Source of the DNA: Pseudomonadota bacterium
GTDB taxonomy: Bacteria; Pseudomonadota; Alphaproteobacteria; Rhizobiales; Rhizobiaceae
NCBI GenBank assembly: GCA_023390055.1
Contig: JAEWDP010000083.1
Location: forward strand, 1 to 43,396
Reading direction: 5' to 3'
DNA: 43,396 nucleotides
Below are positions 34,130-42,718 of the stretch, one piece after another. Below the pieces are notes generated by a model, which saw only the letters and a program-made list of their open reading frames with translations, searched no databases and was not told where the DNA came from. The translations under genes and the position numbers were made by a program. The stretch's first letter is position 1. Each line of letters starts with the position of its first letter.

Positions 34130-35290
34130 ATGGCGAAAACTCTTGGACCCGTGAAGCGGAAATTCGCCCCCTGGAGCGAGCCGGATGCGGTTCCGTTCAT
34201 CCGCTTCGATAATATCACCAAGCGGTTTGGCGACTTCACGGCCGTCAGCAATCTCAATCTGGACATTTACGAGCGCGAATTCTTTTCCCTTCTCGGTCCA
34301 TCCGGCTGTGGAAAGACGACACTGATGCGCATGCTGGCGGGCTTCGAAGAGCCAAGTGAAGGTCGCATCCTGCTGCAGGGGAAGGATATCTCAGGCGTCC
34401 CGCCATACCGGCGACCGACCAACATGATGTTCCAGAGCTATGCGCTCTTTCCGCACATGACGGTGGAAAAGAACGTTGCGTTCGGACTTGAGCAGGACAA
34501 TCTTGCAAGAAGCGAGATCGAGGCGCGCGTCAAGGAGATGCTGAAACTTGTCAGGCTCGAGGAGTTCAAGGGCCGCAAGCCCGGGCAATTGTCGGGCGGC
34601 CAAAGACAAAGGGTAGCCCTTGCCCGCTCGCTTGCAAAGCGGCCGAAAGTCCTGTTGCTGGATGAACCGCTTGGCGCGCTGGATCGTAAGCTGCGAGAAG
34701 ACACGCAGTTCGAGTTGATGGACATTCAGCACACACTCGGTCTCACCTTCCTCATTGTGACCCATGACCAGGAAGAGGCAATGACGGTTTCTGACCGTAT
34801 TGCCGTAATGGACAAGGGGATGATCGTGCAGGTGGCAACGCCTGCAGAAATCTATGAGGCGCCAAACAGCCGCTATGTTGCGGGTTTTATCGGCGACATC
34901 AATATCCTGGAAGGAAGGGTTGCCTCCCAGACTGCAGGTGAGCCCGGTCAACCTGCCATCACGTCGATCGACAGCAACGGGTTGAAAGTGACAGTCGAAC
35001 AGGAATGCAAGGTGGTTGCCGGCAATGAAGTTGCATTTGCGATACGCCCTGAAAAAGTACGGATCGGCCTTGACCAGCCTGGTGATGTTTCGGTCAACAC
35101 GGCTCATGGCGAGGTCTGGGATATCGCCTACCTCGGTGATTTCTCGGTCTTTCTGGTGAGGCTGGACGATGGCCGCATTATCCGGGCGGCGCAGGCAAAT
35201 GTGTCACGGCTGGTGGATCGACCGATCACGTTTGGTGACGTGGTGTGGCTGACATGGCCGCGCGATGCCGGCCTGGTATTGACGCATTAG
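34130..35290 (+). CDS. potG: Putrescine ABC transporter ATPase
   Basis: 386 residues, with GGGGGGAAGG before the ATG. Walker A GPSGCGKTT near 56-64, MMFQSYALFPHMTVEKNVAFGL (Q-loop), signature LSGGQRQRVALARSLAKRP, Walker B LLLDEPLGALD, and a C-terminal TOBE-type region with AFAIRPEKVRIG. The order and text follow PotG rather than PotA. Energises putrescine uptake with the two permeases that follow 10 bp downstream. Confidence 0.92.
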   Translation: MAKTLGPVKRKFAPWSEPDAVPFIRFDNITKRFGDFTAVSNLNLDIYEREFFSLLGPSGCGKTTLMRMLAGFEEPSEGRILLQGKDISGVPPYRRPTNMMFQSYALFPHMTVEKNVAFGLEQDNLARSEIEARVKEMLKLVRLEEFKGRKPGQLSGGQRQRVALARSLAKRPKVLLLDEPLGALDRKLREDTQFELMDIQHTLGLTFLIVTHDQEEAMTVSDRIAVMDKGMIVQVATPAEIYEAPNSRYVAGFIGDINILEGRVASQTAGEPGQPAITSIDSNGLKVTVEQECKVVAGNEVAFAIRPEKVRIGLDQPGDVSVNTAHGEVWDIAYLGDFSVFLVRLDDGRIIRAAQANVSRLVDRPITFGDVVWLTWPRDAGLVLTH

Positions 35291-35300
35291 GAGGCAGATA

Positions 35301-36209
35301 ATGGAGGAAACAATCGCACCGCCTCAGGCTGGTCCGGCGCGCTGGTTGATTGTCATCATTCCCTATCTGTGGCTCCTTTTGTTTTTTGCGAGCCCATTCC
35401 TTATCATCGTGAAGATTTCGCTGTCCGACACGGCAATTGCGATGCCGCCTTTCGTTCCGGTATTTAAAGGCTTCGGATCACTTGGTGACTTTCTCTCTCA
35501 ACTCGACTTTGAAAACTACGTCTTCCTGGCGCAGGATTCGCTTTATATCCAGGCTTATCTGTCATCGCTGAGGATCGCGGCGATCTCGACCCTGCTCCTG
35601 CTTTTGATCGGCTATCCGATTGCGCTTGCCATGGCGAGGGCAAAACCCGGCATCCGACCTATCCTGGTGATGCTGGTCATCCTGCCGTTCTGGACGTCGT
35701 TTCTGATCCGCGTCTACGCCTGGATCGGCATTCTCAAGCCGGAAGGACTTCTCACACTTTTCCTGCAGACGCTCGGGCTTCTGGCACCGTCTGATCAGGT
35801 CCAGATTTTCCGGACGGATTACGCGGTCTTTATCGGCATTGTCTATTCCTACCTGCCGTTCATGGTGCTGCCGCTTTATGCAGCACTGGAGAAAATGGAT
35901 CCAACCTTGCTGGAAGCGGCAAATGATCTCGGTTGTCCGCCGATGAAGGCGTTCTGGAAGATCACCTTTCCGCTATCGATGCCAGGTGTCATCGCCGGAG
36001 CGCTGATCTGCTTTATCCCGATCACCGGTGAGTTCGTGATCCCCGATCTTTTGGGCGGAGCGGAAACACTGATGATCGGCAAGACATTGTGGACCGAGTT
36101 CTTCAGCAACCGCGACTGGCCGCTTGCTTCTGCTGTTGCCGTGATCCTGCTTCTGGTTCTCGTGATCCCGATCATGATTTTTCAGAACTACCAGCAGAAG
36201 GTGGGGTAA
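35301..36209 (+). CDS. potH: Putrescine ABC permease subunit 1
   Basis: 302 residues, six predicted membrane segments, first near residues 13-36. The EAA loop LLEAANDLGCPPMKAFWKITFPLSMPG is near 210-236. Typical PotB/PotH-type type I importer subunit. GGAGG lies six bases before the ATG. The stop codon shares one base with the start of the next permease (TAATG), so the subunits are translationally coupled. Confidence 0.91.
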   Translation: MEETIAPPQAGPARWLIVIIPYLWLLLFFASPFLIIVKISLSDTAIAMPPFVPVFKGFGSLGDFLSQLDFENYVFLAQDSLYIQAYLSSLRIAAISTLLLLLIGYPIALAMARAKPGIRPILVMLVILPFWTSFLIRVYAWIGILKPEGLLTLFLQTLGLLAPSDQVQIFRTDYAVFIGIVYSYLPFMVLPLYAALEKMDPTLLEAANDLGCPPMKAFWKITFPLSMPGVIAGALICFIPITGEFVIPDLLGGAETLMIGKTLWTEFFSNRDWPLASAVAVILLLVLVIPIMIFQNYQQKVG

Positions 36210-37027
36210 TGAAGTCTTCCCGTCTTGATCCCGTCGTTCTGACACTCGGCTTTGCCTTCCTCTATATTCCGATCATCATTCTCGTCATCTATTCGTTCAA
36301 TGCCTCGCGCCTGGTCACCGTCTGGGGCGGGTTCTCGTTCAAATGGTATGTGTCGATGTGGTCGAACCAGGGACTGATGGATGCGGCCTGGATCACGGCA
36401 AGGGTCGGCATTCTCAGTGCCACGATCGGAACCGTCCTCGGGACGCTTGCGGCACTTTCGCTCGTGCGCTTTGCGCGTTTTCCGGGACGCCTGGCCTTTT
36501 CGGGGATGATCTATGCGCCGCTCGTGATGCCGGAAGTGATCACCGGTCTTTCCCTGCTCCTGCTTTTTGTTTCCGTTGGTATCGATCGCGGCTTCTGGAC
36601 CGTCACCATCGCGCATACGACCTTTACCATGTGCTATGTGGCAATCGTCGTTCAGTCGCGTCTCTTAACCTTCGATCGCAGCCTCGAGGAGGCCGCCATG
36701 GATCTCGGTTGCCCGCCGGTCAAGACCTTCTTCAAGATCACGCTCCCGATCATCATGCCGGCGGTGGTGGCTGGCTGGATGCTGGCCTTTACCCTGTCGC
36801 TCGATGATCTCGTTATCGCAAGCTTTACGACAGGACCTGGTGCGACGACCTTGCCGATCAAGATCTATTCGCAGGTCCGTCTCGGCGTGACCCCAGAGAT
36901 CAACGCTGTCTGTACTCTTCTGATCGGCCTGGTGACGGTTGGGGTCGTCTTTGCGTCAATCGCTTCAAAGCGTGCCCAGTTGCGGCGTATTCGCGACGAA
37001 CATGTCGCGCTTCGTGGTGCGGATTAA
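36209..37027 (+). CDS. potI: Putrescine ABC permease subunit 2
   Basis: 272 residues from the ATG at 36209, which overlaps the potH stop by one base; AAGGTGGGG precedes it. A longer reading from 36089 is inside potH. Six membrane segments; the EAA loop LEEAAMDLGCPPVKTFFKITLPIIMPA is near 155-181. Partner of PotH. Last gene of potFGHI, followed by a rho-independent terminator. Confidence 0.92.
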   Translation: MKSSRLDPVVLTLGFAFLYIPIIILVIYSFNASRLVTVWGGFSFKWYVSMWSNQGLMDAAWITARVGILSATIGTVLGTLAALSLVRFARFPGRLAFSGMIYAPLVMPEVITGLSLLLLFVSVGIDRGFWTVTIAHTTFTMCYVAIVVQSRLLTFDRSLEEAAMDLGCPPVKTFFKITLPIIMPAVVAGWMLAFTLSLDDLVIASFTTGPGATTLPIKIYSQVRLGVTPEINAVCTLLIGLVTVGVVFASIASKRAQLRRIRDEHVALRGAD

Positions 37028-37029
37028 AC

Positions 37030-37056
37030 GGGTTGAGCTTGGCTCAACCCTTTCTT
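37030..37056 (+). terminator. Rho-independent terminator of potFGHI
   Basis: GGGTTGAGC (37030-37038), loop TTG, GCTCAACCC (37042-37050), then TTTCTT. It begins three bases after the potI stop and is the clearest terminator in the window. It may also insulate against the convergent iclR-type gene. Confidence 0.85.
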
Positions 37057-37084
37057 CGAACGGCTGTGAAATGACATTGCCTAG

Positions 37085-37900
37085 TTACATCAAATTCGCG
37101 GCGTCAATCACACGGTGATTTTTCGATTGGAAGCCCAGCTTCTCCGATACTTCGTCAGCCGCGGCAATCAGGCTTTGCAGATAGCTGTCGCGGTTCTTCA
37201 GTCCGTCTTCACGTGGCGTAACGAGACACAGGGTTGCTATACACACGCCATCTGCCTGGCGGATTGGTACAGCAAAGCAATGGGTGAAATTTTCCACCAC
37301 ACTGTTGAAGGTGAAATAGCCATCCTCGCTCGCTTTCCGCACCTGCGCAATAAAGTCGACTGGATCGAGGCGCTGACCGCCGGGCAGCTGGAAGTCACTC
37401 GATGGAATGAATTCGAGGATCTCGGTGTCGGAAAGATGCGCGAGGAGCAATCGGCCGGATGCGGTCCAGGGGATTGAAACGAGTTCTCCGACACTCGCGG
37501 AGATACGAAATGGCCTGATGCCTTCCCGCATCATGGCAACCGTGTATTTATTACCTTCAAGCACGCACATCTGTGCTGTCTCGCGTGTTTCCTCGGCAAG
37601 GCGTACCAGCATGCGCTCGCATTCACGCATCAGGTCGAACTGTTCAGCGTATGCAGTACCGAGAAAATAGAGCTTGCGACCAAGATAGACACGTCCGTCG
37701 CCACCCTCGTAGTCAAGCATGCCGTGGGAAAGGAGTGAATTGACGAGTTCGTAAATCGAGGAACGTGGCGCACCGATTTCCGATGCAATTTCATTTGGCC
37801 GCATCGGCTGGCGCTTCACGCGTAGGAATTCAAGTATCTGGAACGCACGGTCCAGTCCGCGCGTTCGCCTCGATACAATGTCTTCGACCACGTTGGGCAT
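37085..37900 (-). CDS. IclR-family transcriptional regulator
   Basis: 271 residues from ATG 37900, with GGAG five bases upstream; an ATG at 37930 would add ten residues without a ribosome site. N-terminal winged helix (~12-75: RAFQILEFLRVKRQPMRPNEIASEIGAPRSSIYELVNSLLSHG), then the IclR effector domain. It lies at the end of the minus-strand SBP-permease-permease-ATPase-ridA run and probably regulates it together with the divergent PLP enzyme gene. A tandem dyad in 41399-41436 is a good candidate for its operator. Confidence 0.9.
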   Translation of the reverse strand: MPNVVEDIVSRRTRGLDRAFQILEFLRVKRQPMRPNEIASEIGAPRSSIYELVNSLLSHGMLDYEGGDGRVYLGRKLYFLGTAYAEQFDLMRECERMLVRLAEETRETAQMCVLEGNKYTVAMMREGIRPFRISASVGELVSIPWTASGRLLLAHLSDTEILEFIPSSDFQLPGGQRLDPVDFIAQVRKASEDGYFTFNSVVENFTHCFAVPIRQADGVCIATLCLVTPREDGLKNRDSYLQSLIAAADEVSEKLGFQSKNHRVIDAANLM

Positions 37901-37948
37901 GCATGCTCCGAAGGTGATGGGCCGCAGCACAATGCCACGGCCTGGTAT

Positions 37949-38338
37949 TCAGTCCCGATCGGCGCGGTAGGCCACGCAGTCGACTTCAATCTTACAATCG
38001 ACCATCATCCGCGACTGAACGCAAGCGCGCGCCGGCGGGTTCGACCCGAAATACTCGGCATAAACTCCGTTGAAGCTCCAGAAGTCACGCGGATCGTCGA
38101 GCCAGACACCGACACGCACCAAGTCTTCGAGGCCGTAGCCGGCCTCTGTCAAAATAGCGATCATGTTTTCAATCGCCTTGCGGCTTTCGGCGACAATACC
38201 GCCGCGTACGATTTCGCCGTTTTCCATCGGTACCTGCCCCGATACGTAGAGCCAACCGTTAGCCTCTACGGCGCGGGCAAAGGGCAAGGGTTGACCGCCG
38301 GCGCCGGTGCTGCCGGAGCCGTATCGTTTGATAGTCAT
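37949..38338 (-). CDS. RidA (YjgF/UK114) family deaminase
   Basis: 129 residues, normal for the family. The ligand Arg is in NPPARACVQSRMMVDCKIEVD near 101-121, so the imine-deaminase site appears intact. RidA proteins hydrolyse reactive 2-aminoacrylate and 2-iminobutyrate released by PLP dehydratases. Placed 18 bp after the ATPase gene and in the same locus as a fold-type III PLP enzyme (41540-42613), it would clear the imine made there. It could also be a pathway-specific Rid subtype with another substrate. Confidence 0.9.
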   Translation of the reverse strand: MTIKRYGSGSTGAGGQPLPFARAVEANGWLYVSGQVPMENGEIVRGGIVAESRKAIENMIAILTEAGYGLEDLVRVGVWLDDPRDFWSFNGVYAEYFGSNPPARACVQSRMMVDCKIEVDCVAYRADRD

Positions 38339-38356
38339 AAGACCTCTCTCTTTTTT

Positions 38357-39127
38357 CTAGTTGAAACTTGATGTCTTCAGGAAATCCGACAGTCGCTCCG
38401 TCCTTGGTTTTACGAACATCTCCTTCGGGTCACCCTCCTCGCAGATGATGCCCTGGTTCATGAAAATGACGCGGGAGGAAACTTCATAGGCAAATTTCAT
38501 CTCATGAGTGACAAGCAGCATCGTCATACCATCGGCAGCCAGGCCCTTGATGACCTGCAGAACCTCTCCGACAAGTTCAGGGTCAAGTGCTGACGTCACT
38601 TCGTCGAAAAGCATCAACCGAGGTGCCATGGCAATCGCCCGTGCAATAGCCACGCGTTGCTGTTGGCCGCCGGATAGTTGACCGGGGTAATGATCTGCCC
38701 GGGCTGCAAGTCCGACCCGGTCAAGCCATGTTTCTGCAATGGCGCGTGCCTCGGCGCGGCGCATCTTCTTCACCTTTATGAGGCCGAGCATGACGTTTTC
38801 TGCAGCTGACATGTGGGGAAAGAGATTGAACTGCTGGAACGCCATGCCGGTCAATGCACGCTGGCGGGCGATCTCCTTCTCACTCTTTCGGCGGCGTTTC
38901 GAACCCTCGACATTGTAGCCGATCTCGGCACCATCGAGGGTGATCGTTCCCCCTTGAAACTCCTCCAGCATGTTGACGCAGCGCAAAAGCGTGGTCTTGC
39001 CGGAACCGGAAGAGCCGATGATCGAAATCACTTCGCCCTCCGAAACCTTGCAGTCGACGCCTTTAAGAACCTCAACAGGTCCGTAGCTCTTCCTGAGCCC
39101 CTTGATATCCAGAATTGTCTTGGCCAT
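38357..39127 (-). CDS. Polar amino-acid ABC transporter ATPase
   Basis: 256 residues from ATG 39127 (MAKTILDIKGL) with GAGGA seven bases upstream; a longer reading from 39223 overlaps the permease gene. Walker A GSSGSGKTTLLRCVNMLE, AFQQFNLFPHMSAAENV, signature LSGGQQQRVAIARAIA, Walker B MLFDEVTSALDPELVGEV: the standard HisP/GlnQ type. An insert GYNVEGSKRRRKSEKEIARQ is slightly longer and more basic than usual. Works with the two permeases upstream. Confidence 0.93.
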   Translation of the reverse strand: MAKTILDIKGLRKSYGPVEVLKGVDCKVSEGEVISIIGSSGSGKTTLLRCVNMLEEFQGGTITLDGAEIGYNVEGSKRRRKSEKEIARQRALTGMAFQQFNLFPHMSAAENVMLGLIKVKKMRRAEARAIAETWLDRVGLAARADHYPGQLSGGQQQRVAIARAIAMAPRLMLFDEVTSALDPELVGEVLQVIKGLAADGMTMLLVTHEMKFAYEVSSRVIFMNQGIICEEGDPKEMFVKPRTERLSDFLKTSSFN

Positions 39128-39137
39128 CGGCAAATCC

Positions 39138-39803
39138 TCAGGACGGCACGGCAGTGCGGCGTTCGACATATTTCCCGAAACGCTCAATGCCAAAATTAAC
39201 GACGAAGTAGAGCAGGCCAGCAAAGCAATAGAACTGGAGGCTCATGAAATTGCGCGAAATGATCTCCTGCGTGCGCAAAAGCAGTTCTGCAACACCGATG
39301 ACGGAGAGCAGGGTGGACGCTTTGACCATCTCGGCTGCAGTGTTGACCCAGGTCGGCAACAACTGGCGTAGCGCCTGGGGCCACAGGACATAGACGAAAG
39401 TCTGGCCGAAGGTGAGGCCAATTGCTTTAGCTGCTTCGGTTTGACCGATGGGGATAGTCTGCAATCCGCCGCGCACGATTTCGCCAATGTGGGACGAGCA
39501 GAAGACGGCCAGTGCAAGCACCCCGGCTGAAAAAGGCCCGAGATTCAAACCAGCTGCGGACGATACATAGTAGCTCGCCAGCACCAGGACGAGGACCGGC
39601 GTGCCTCGGATGACATCGGTATAAATCCGCACCAGAAGACGTAAGGGCAATGGTCCGTAGGCGAGTGCCAATCCGACAAAGACACCGAAAAAGGAGCCGA
39701 CTGCAATAGCGATGAGCGAAATGAAGACCGTGTTGGTGAGCCCGTCGAGAATTACATGGCGGGCGATCCAGAGTTGGTCGAGGAAGGCTGGAAAATTGCT
39801 CAT
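39138..39803 (-). CDS. Amino-acid ABC permease (HisM/GlnP type), second
   Basis: 221 residues, about five membrane segments. The family loop TEAAKAIGLTFGQTFVYVLWPQALRQLLP (about 138-166) is the ATPase contact. Begins 4 bp after the other permease gene and ends 10 bp before the ATPase, so the cluster is tightly packed. Forms the heteromeric channel with 39808-40470. Confidence 0.92.
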   Translation of the reverse strand: MSNFPAFLDQLWIARHVILDGLTNTVFISLIAIAVGSFFGVFVGLALAYGPLPLRLLVRIYTDVIRGTPVLVLVLASYYVSSAAGLNLGPFSAGVLALAVFCSSHIGEIVRGGLQTIPIGQTEAAKAIGLTFGQTFVYVLWPQALRQLLPTWVNTAAEMVKASTLLSVIGVAELLLRTQEIISRNFMSLQFYCFAGLLYFVVNFGIERFGKYVERRTAVPS

Positions 39804-39807
39804 GTCC

Positions 39808-40470
39808 TTACCTCGGAACCGAAAGCCGGCGCTCAGCCATTCGCATCAGCATGGCAAGCGCGGTACAGGTGACGACATAGAGGCCGGATGCGACGATCCA
39901 GGTCTCGATCACGCGGAAGCTCTCGACGTTGATCTTTCTTGCTTCAAACGTCAGCTCCGGTACGGCAATGGCGGCAGCGAGCGAGGTATCTTTGAACAGC
40001 GAGATAATCGTCGAAGAAAGCGATGGTAAAACGTTGCGAAACATCAACGGCATGATGATCGAGAACCTGATCTGCATTGGGGTCAGCCCGATCGACAGGC
40101 CGGCTTCTGGCAAGCCTTTTGGGATTGACAGCAGGCCGGCCCGGAAAACTTCTGCCAGATAGGCTCCGGAATAAATGGAGAGTACCGCAACAAAGCTTTC
40201 GATCTTGCCAAGCCGTAAGCCTATCTGTGGCAGGGCAAAATAGACGAACAGTATCAGCACGAGGATTGGGAGGTTGCGGATCGCAGTGACATAGACGGTC
40301 GCCGGCCACACCGCGACGCGAACTTTCGCGGTCAGTGCAAAGGCAAGTACAAGGCCGATCAGTGCGCCGATCAAAATAGATGCGAATGCCAGCCCGAGGC
40401 TCAGCACGAGACCGGCCAGAAGCTGGTCAAAGCTGCGCCAGACTGCAGCGAAGTTCAATGTGTAGCCCAT
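39808..40470 (-). CDS. Amino-acid ABC permease (HisQ/GlnP type), first
   Basis: 220 residues from ATG 40470 (MGYTLNFAAVWRSFDQL); a GC-rich upstream extension from 40500 lies in the hairpin region and is unlikely. TM1 is LLAGLVLSLGLAFASILIGALIGLVLAF; the contact loop is PEAGLSIGLTPMQIRFSIIMPLMFRNVLPS. Lies 51 bp after the binding-protein stop, separated by a strong hairpin. Confidence 0.91.
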   Translation of the reverse strand: MGYTLNFAAVWRSFDQLLAGLVLSLGLAFASILIGALIGLVLAFALTAKVRVAVWPATVYVTAIRNLPILVLILFVYFALPQIGLRLGKIESFVAVLSIYSGAYLAEVFRAGLLSIPKGLPEAGLSIGLTPMQIRFSIIMPLMFRNVLPSLSSTIISLFKDTSLAAAIAVPELTFEARKINVESFRVIETWIVASGLYVVTCTALAMLMRMAERRLSVPR

Positions 40471-40488
40471 GACGATCCCATGAGGAGG

Positions 40489-40513
40489 GTGAGGGGGCAC
40501 ATGCCCCCATCAC
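40489..40513 (-). other. Intercistronic hairpin after binding-protein gene
   Basis: GTGAGGGGGC (40489-40498), loop ACAT, GCCCCC (40503-40508) then one extra base and TCAC. It lies between the binding-protein stop (40522) and the first permease. No U-run, so it fits mRNA stabilisation or partial termination. Confidence 0.6.
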
Positions 40514-40521
40514 CAACTGGC

Positions 40522-41367
40522 TTATTTATATTCGACCGGGAAACCGGTCTGCGGCGGGGTCAAGTCCTGGCCAAACCATTTCTTGAAAGATTCGGCATAG
40601 AAATCGAACTCGACGCCAGTCATTGCCTCATGCAGTGCGCTATTGACGAAGTTCAGCCAATCCTGATCACCACGTTTGACAGCGCAGGCGTAGGTCTGTG
40701 GGTTCCAGCCATAGCCGGCATCCTTATAGCGGCCGGGATTCTGTGTCATGTACCAAGCCAAAGAGGACTGGTCTGTCGCGGCCGCATCCGAACGCCCCGA
40801 TTCAAGTGCTTGATAGATGAGGTTGACAGCGTCGTATTGATCGACAGTTGCCTCGGGCAGGGCGGCATGCACCATGTCCTCGGCATAGACATTCTGCAGA
40901 ACCGAAATCGTGACGGAGGAACCGGCAGCCTTTAGAGCTTCGTAGTCGGCATACTGACCGTCGGCCTTCAGCATGAGGCCGACGCCTTCGCGATAATAGG
41001 GAATGGTGAAAGCAACCTGCTGGGCACGTTCGCCGGTCACCGTCATGAACTGACAAGTGAGATCCACCTTGCTGGTCGTAATGTTTGGAATGCGTGCGTC
41101 CGACGACTGATTTACAAACTCGATCTTGTCGGGATCGCCAAATAGCGCCTTGGCAACGATACGACCCATATCGACATCAAAACCCTGCAATTTGTCGTCA
41201 GCACTCTTGAAGTGCCAGGGCGCATTGGTGCTGCCGGTTCCCATGATGAGGTGCCCGCGGGCAAGAACTTCATCGAGTTTATTGGCCTGCTGAGCGAACC
41301 CGGGCGCGGCTGTTAGAATTGTAGCCGCTGCCAGCGAGAATACGGCAGCTTTGATAGACTTGGTCAT
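40522..41367 (-). CDS. Polar amino-acid ABC transporter binding protein
   Basis: 281 residues from ATG 41367 (MTKSIKAAVFSLAAA) with GGGGAGC upstream; signal peptide ~25 residues ending GFA. Family 3 binding-protein text: GHLIMGTGSTNAPWHFK, LQGFDVDMGRIVAKALFGD, ARIPNITTSKVDL (usual R-IP-L--GKVD) and GRSDAAATDQSSLAWY. First gene of the minus-strand run SBP-permease-permease-ATPase-RidA-IclR. The divergent PLP enzyme suggests a D-amino acid or beta-hydroxy amino acid substrate, which is inference. Confidence 0.92.
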   Translation of the reverse strand: MTKSIKAAVFSLAAATILTAAPGFAQQANKLDEVLARGHLIMGTGSTNAPWHFKSADDKLQGFDVDMGRIVAKALFGDPDKIEFVNQSSDARIPNITTSKVDLTCQFMTVTGERAQQVAFTIPYYREGVGLMLKADGQYADYEALKAAGSSVTISVLQNVYAEDMVHAALPEATVDQYDAVNLIYQALESGRSDAAATDQSSLAWYMTQNPGRYKDAGYGWNPQTYACAVKRGDQDWLNFVNSALHEAMTGVEFDFYAESFKKWFGQDLTPPQTGFPVEYK

Positions 41368-41398
41368 GATGCTCCCCATTTGAGTGATTAGTTTGCGA

Positions 41399-41436
41399 TG
41401 TCCAGTATAGCGGACATATGTCTGTTTTACTGGATT
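41399..41436. promoter_or_regulatory. Tandem dyad, candidate IclR operator
   Basis: TGTCCAGTATAGCGGACA (41399-41416) has TGTCC/GGACA arms. Two bases later TGTC...TGGATT (41419-41436) gives a second, weaker copy at a 20-bp period. TCCAGTA (41401-41407), GACATATGTC (41413-41422) and TACTGGA (41428-41434) also form nested palindromes sharing one centre at 41417.5. It lies between the divergent binding-protein and PLP-enzyme genes, so it can control both. Confidence 0.6.
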
Positions 41437-41539
41437 GACCTATTGAGCGACACTTGTCATAGATTGTCAAGACGTCATCCTCCGTGCTTCACGCGCCCTA
41501 GTGATCGTCCGATTTCTTCCATTCAAAGGTTTGCATCCT

Positions 41540-42613
41540 GTGCCCCATGAAATTCTGACTACCCTCGACACACCCGCCGTCGTTGTCGACCTTGACGTGG
41601 CGAAAGCAAACATCGACCGCTTTCAAGCCTATGCGGATGCGCACGGGATAAAGGTGCGCCCGCACGTGAAGACCCACAAGCTGCCGCAGATTGCGAAGAT
41701 GCAGCTTGCGGCAGGTGCAATTGGCATAACCTGCCAGAAGGTTTCCGAAGCGGCTGCGATGGTCGAAAATTGTCCCGAAATCCAGGATGTCTTCATCACA
41801 TACAACATCGTCGGCACCACAAAGCTTGCAGCGCTTGCCAAGCTTGCAGAACAGGTTGACCTCTCCGTTGTGGCTGACAGCACCGCCGTCATTGACGGAC
41901 TTTCAGCGACATTCAATGGATGGCATCGGCCACTGAAAGTTCTGGTGGAATGCGATACCGGCGCGAACCGCTGCGGCGTTGCCACGCCTGATGCCGCAGA
42001 TACACTCGCTGCTTATATTGACGCGGCGCCGGGTGTCGCTTTTGGGGGGTTGATGACTTATCCACCGGCTGGTGGAGAGGCAGCCGTAGATACATTCATG
42101 CGCAAGGCATTTGAGTTGATATCGCAACGGGGCATTGCCGTTCCCACCATTTCGTCGGGTGGCTCACCGACCATGATGCAGGCGGCGAATGCGCCAATCA
42201 CGACTGAATACCGGCCCGGCACCTACGTCTATAATGACCGATCGCTTGTTGCGCGCGAAACGTGCGCGTGGGCGGATTGTGCATTGACGGTTCTGGCAAC
42301 GGTTGTCTCGAAGCCGGCGGAAAACCGTGTCATCATCGATGCAGGTTCGAAAACGCTTACGTCCGATCTCCTGGGACTGACAGGCTACGGGCACATACTT
42401 GGCCACGATGACATCGTGATTGATCAGCTTTCCGAAGAGCATGGCCGCCTAGTCAGCAATGTAGCGATCAATCTTGAAGTCGGTGATCGTGTCCGTATCG
42501 TTCCGAACCACGCATGCGTCGTCAGCAATATGGTTGATGCCGTCTATCTCATTGGAGCTGGACGCGATGATGTGTTGTCCGTGCCTGTCGTTGCTCGCGG
42601 CCATATAACCTGA
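41540..42613 (+). CDS. Fold-type III PLP enzyme, D-serine/D-hydroxyaspartate dehydratase or D-threonine aldolase
   Basis: 357 residues from GTG 41540 (a GTG at 41501 would add 13 without a ribosome site; AAAGG precedes 41540). Alanine-racemase-like barrel: LDTPAVVVDLDVAKANI, then RPHVKTHK with the PLP lysine at 44, CDTGANRCG, SSGGSPT and EYRPGTYVYND (phosphate grip). Near the end NHACVVSN gives metal ligands His324-x-Cys326. From memory, aldolases use His-x-Asp here while D-serine and D-threo-3-hydroxyaspartate dehydratases use His-x-Cys, so a dehydratase is favoured. RidA and an amino-acid importer on the other side of the promoter fit a dehydratase that releases enamines. Substrate unproven. 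Confidence 0.85.
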   Translation: MPHEILTTLDTPAVVVDLDVAKANIDRFQAYADAHGIKVRPHVKTHKLPQIAKMQLAAGAIGITCQKVSEAAAMVENCPEIQDVFITYNIVGTTKLAALAKLAEQVDLSVVADSTAVIDGLSATFNGWHRPLKVLVECDTGANRCGVATPDAADTLAAYIDAAPGVAFGGLMTYPPAGGEAAVDTFMRKAFELISQRGIAVPTISSGGSPTMMQAANAPITTEYRPGTYVYNDRSLVARETCAWADCALTVLATVVSKPAENRVIIDAGSKTLTSDLLGLTGYGHILGHDDIVIDQLSEEHGRLVSNVAINLEVGDRVRIVPNHACVVSNMVDAVYLIGAGRDDVLSVPVVARGHIT

Positions 42614-42718
42614 AGAGCCGAAAGCTTTGGCGCGAAATTGCGCTTGAAAGCATCAATCCAGCAGTCGCTTGCTTAGAGGTCTTTGAACCACGACGTAATC
42701 GATCGGGCCTGAGTCGGC

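Noticed and set aside
42614..42718. Terminator after the PLP enzyme gene
   Set aside because: A GCTTT/AAAGC stem with internal mismatches is present, but it is too weak and lacks a T-run to call.
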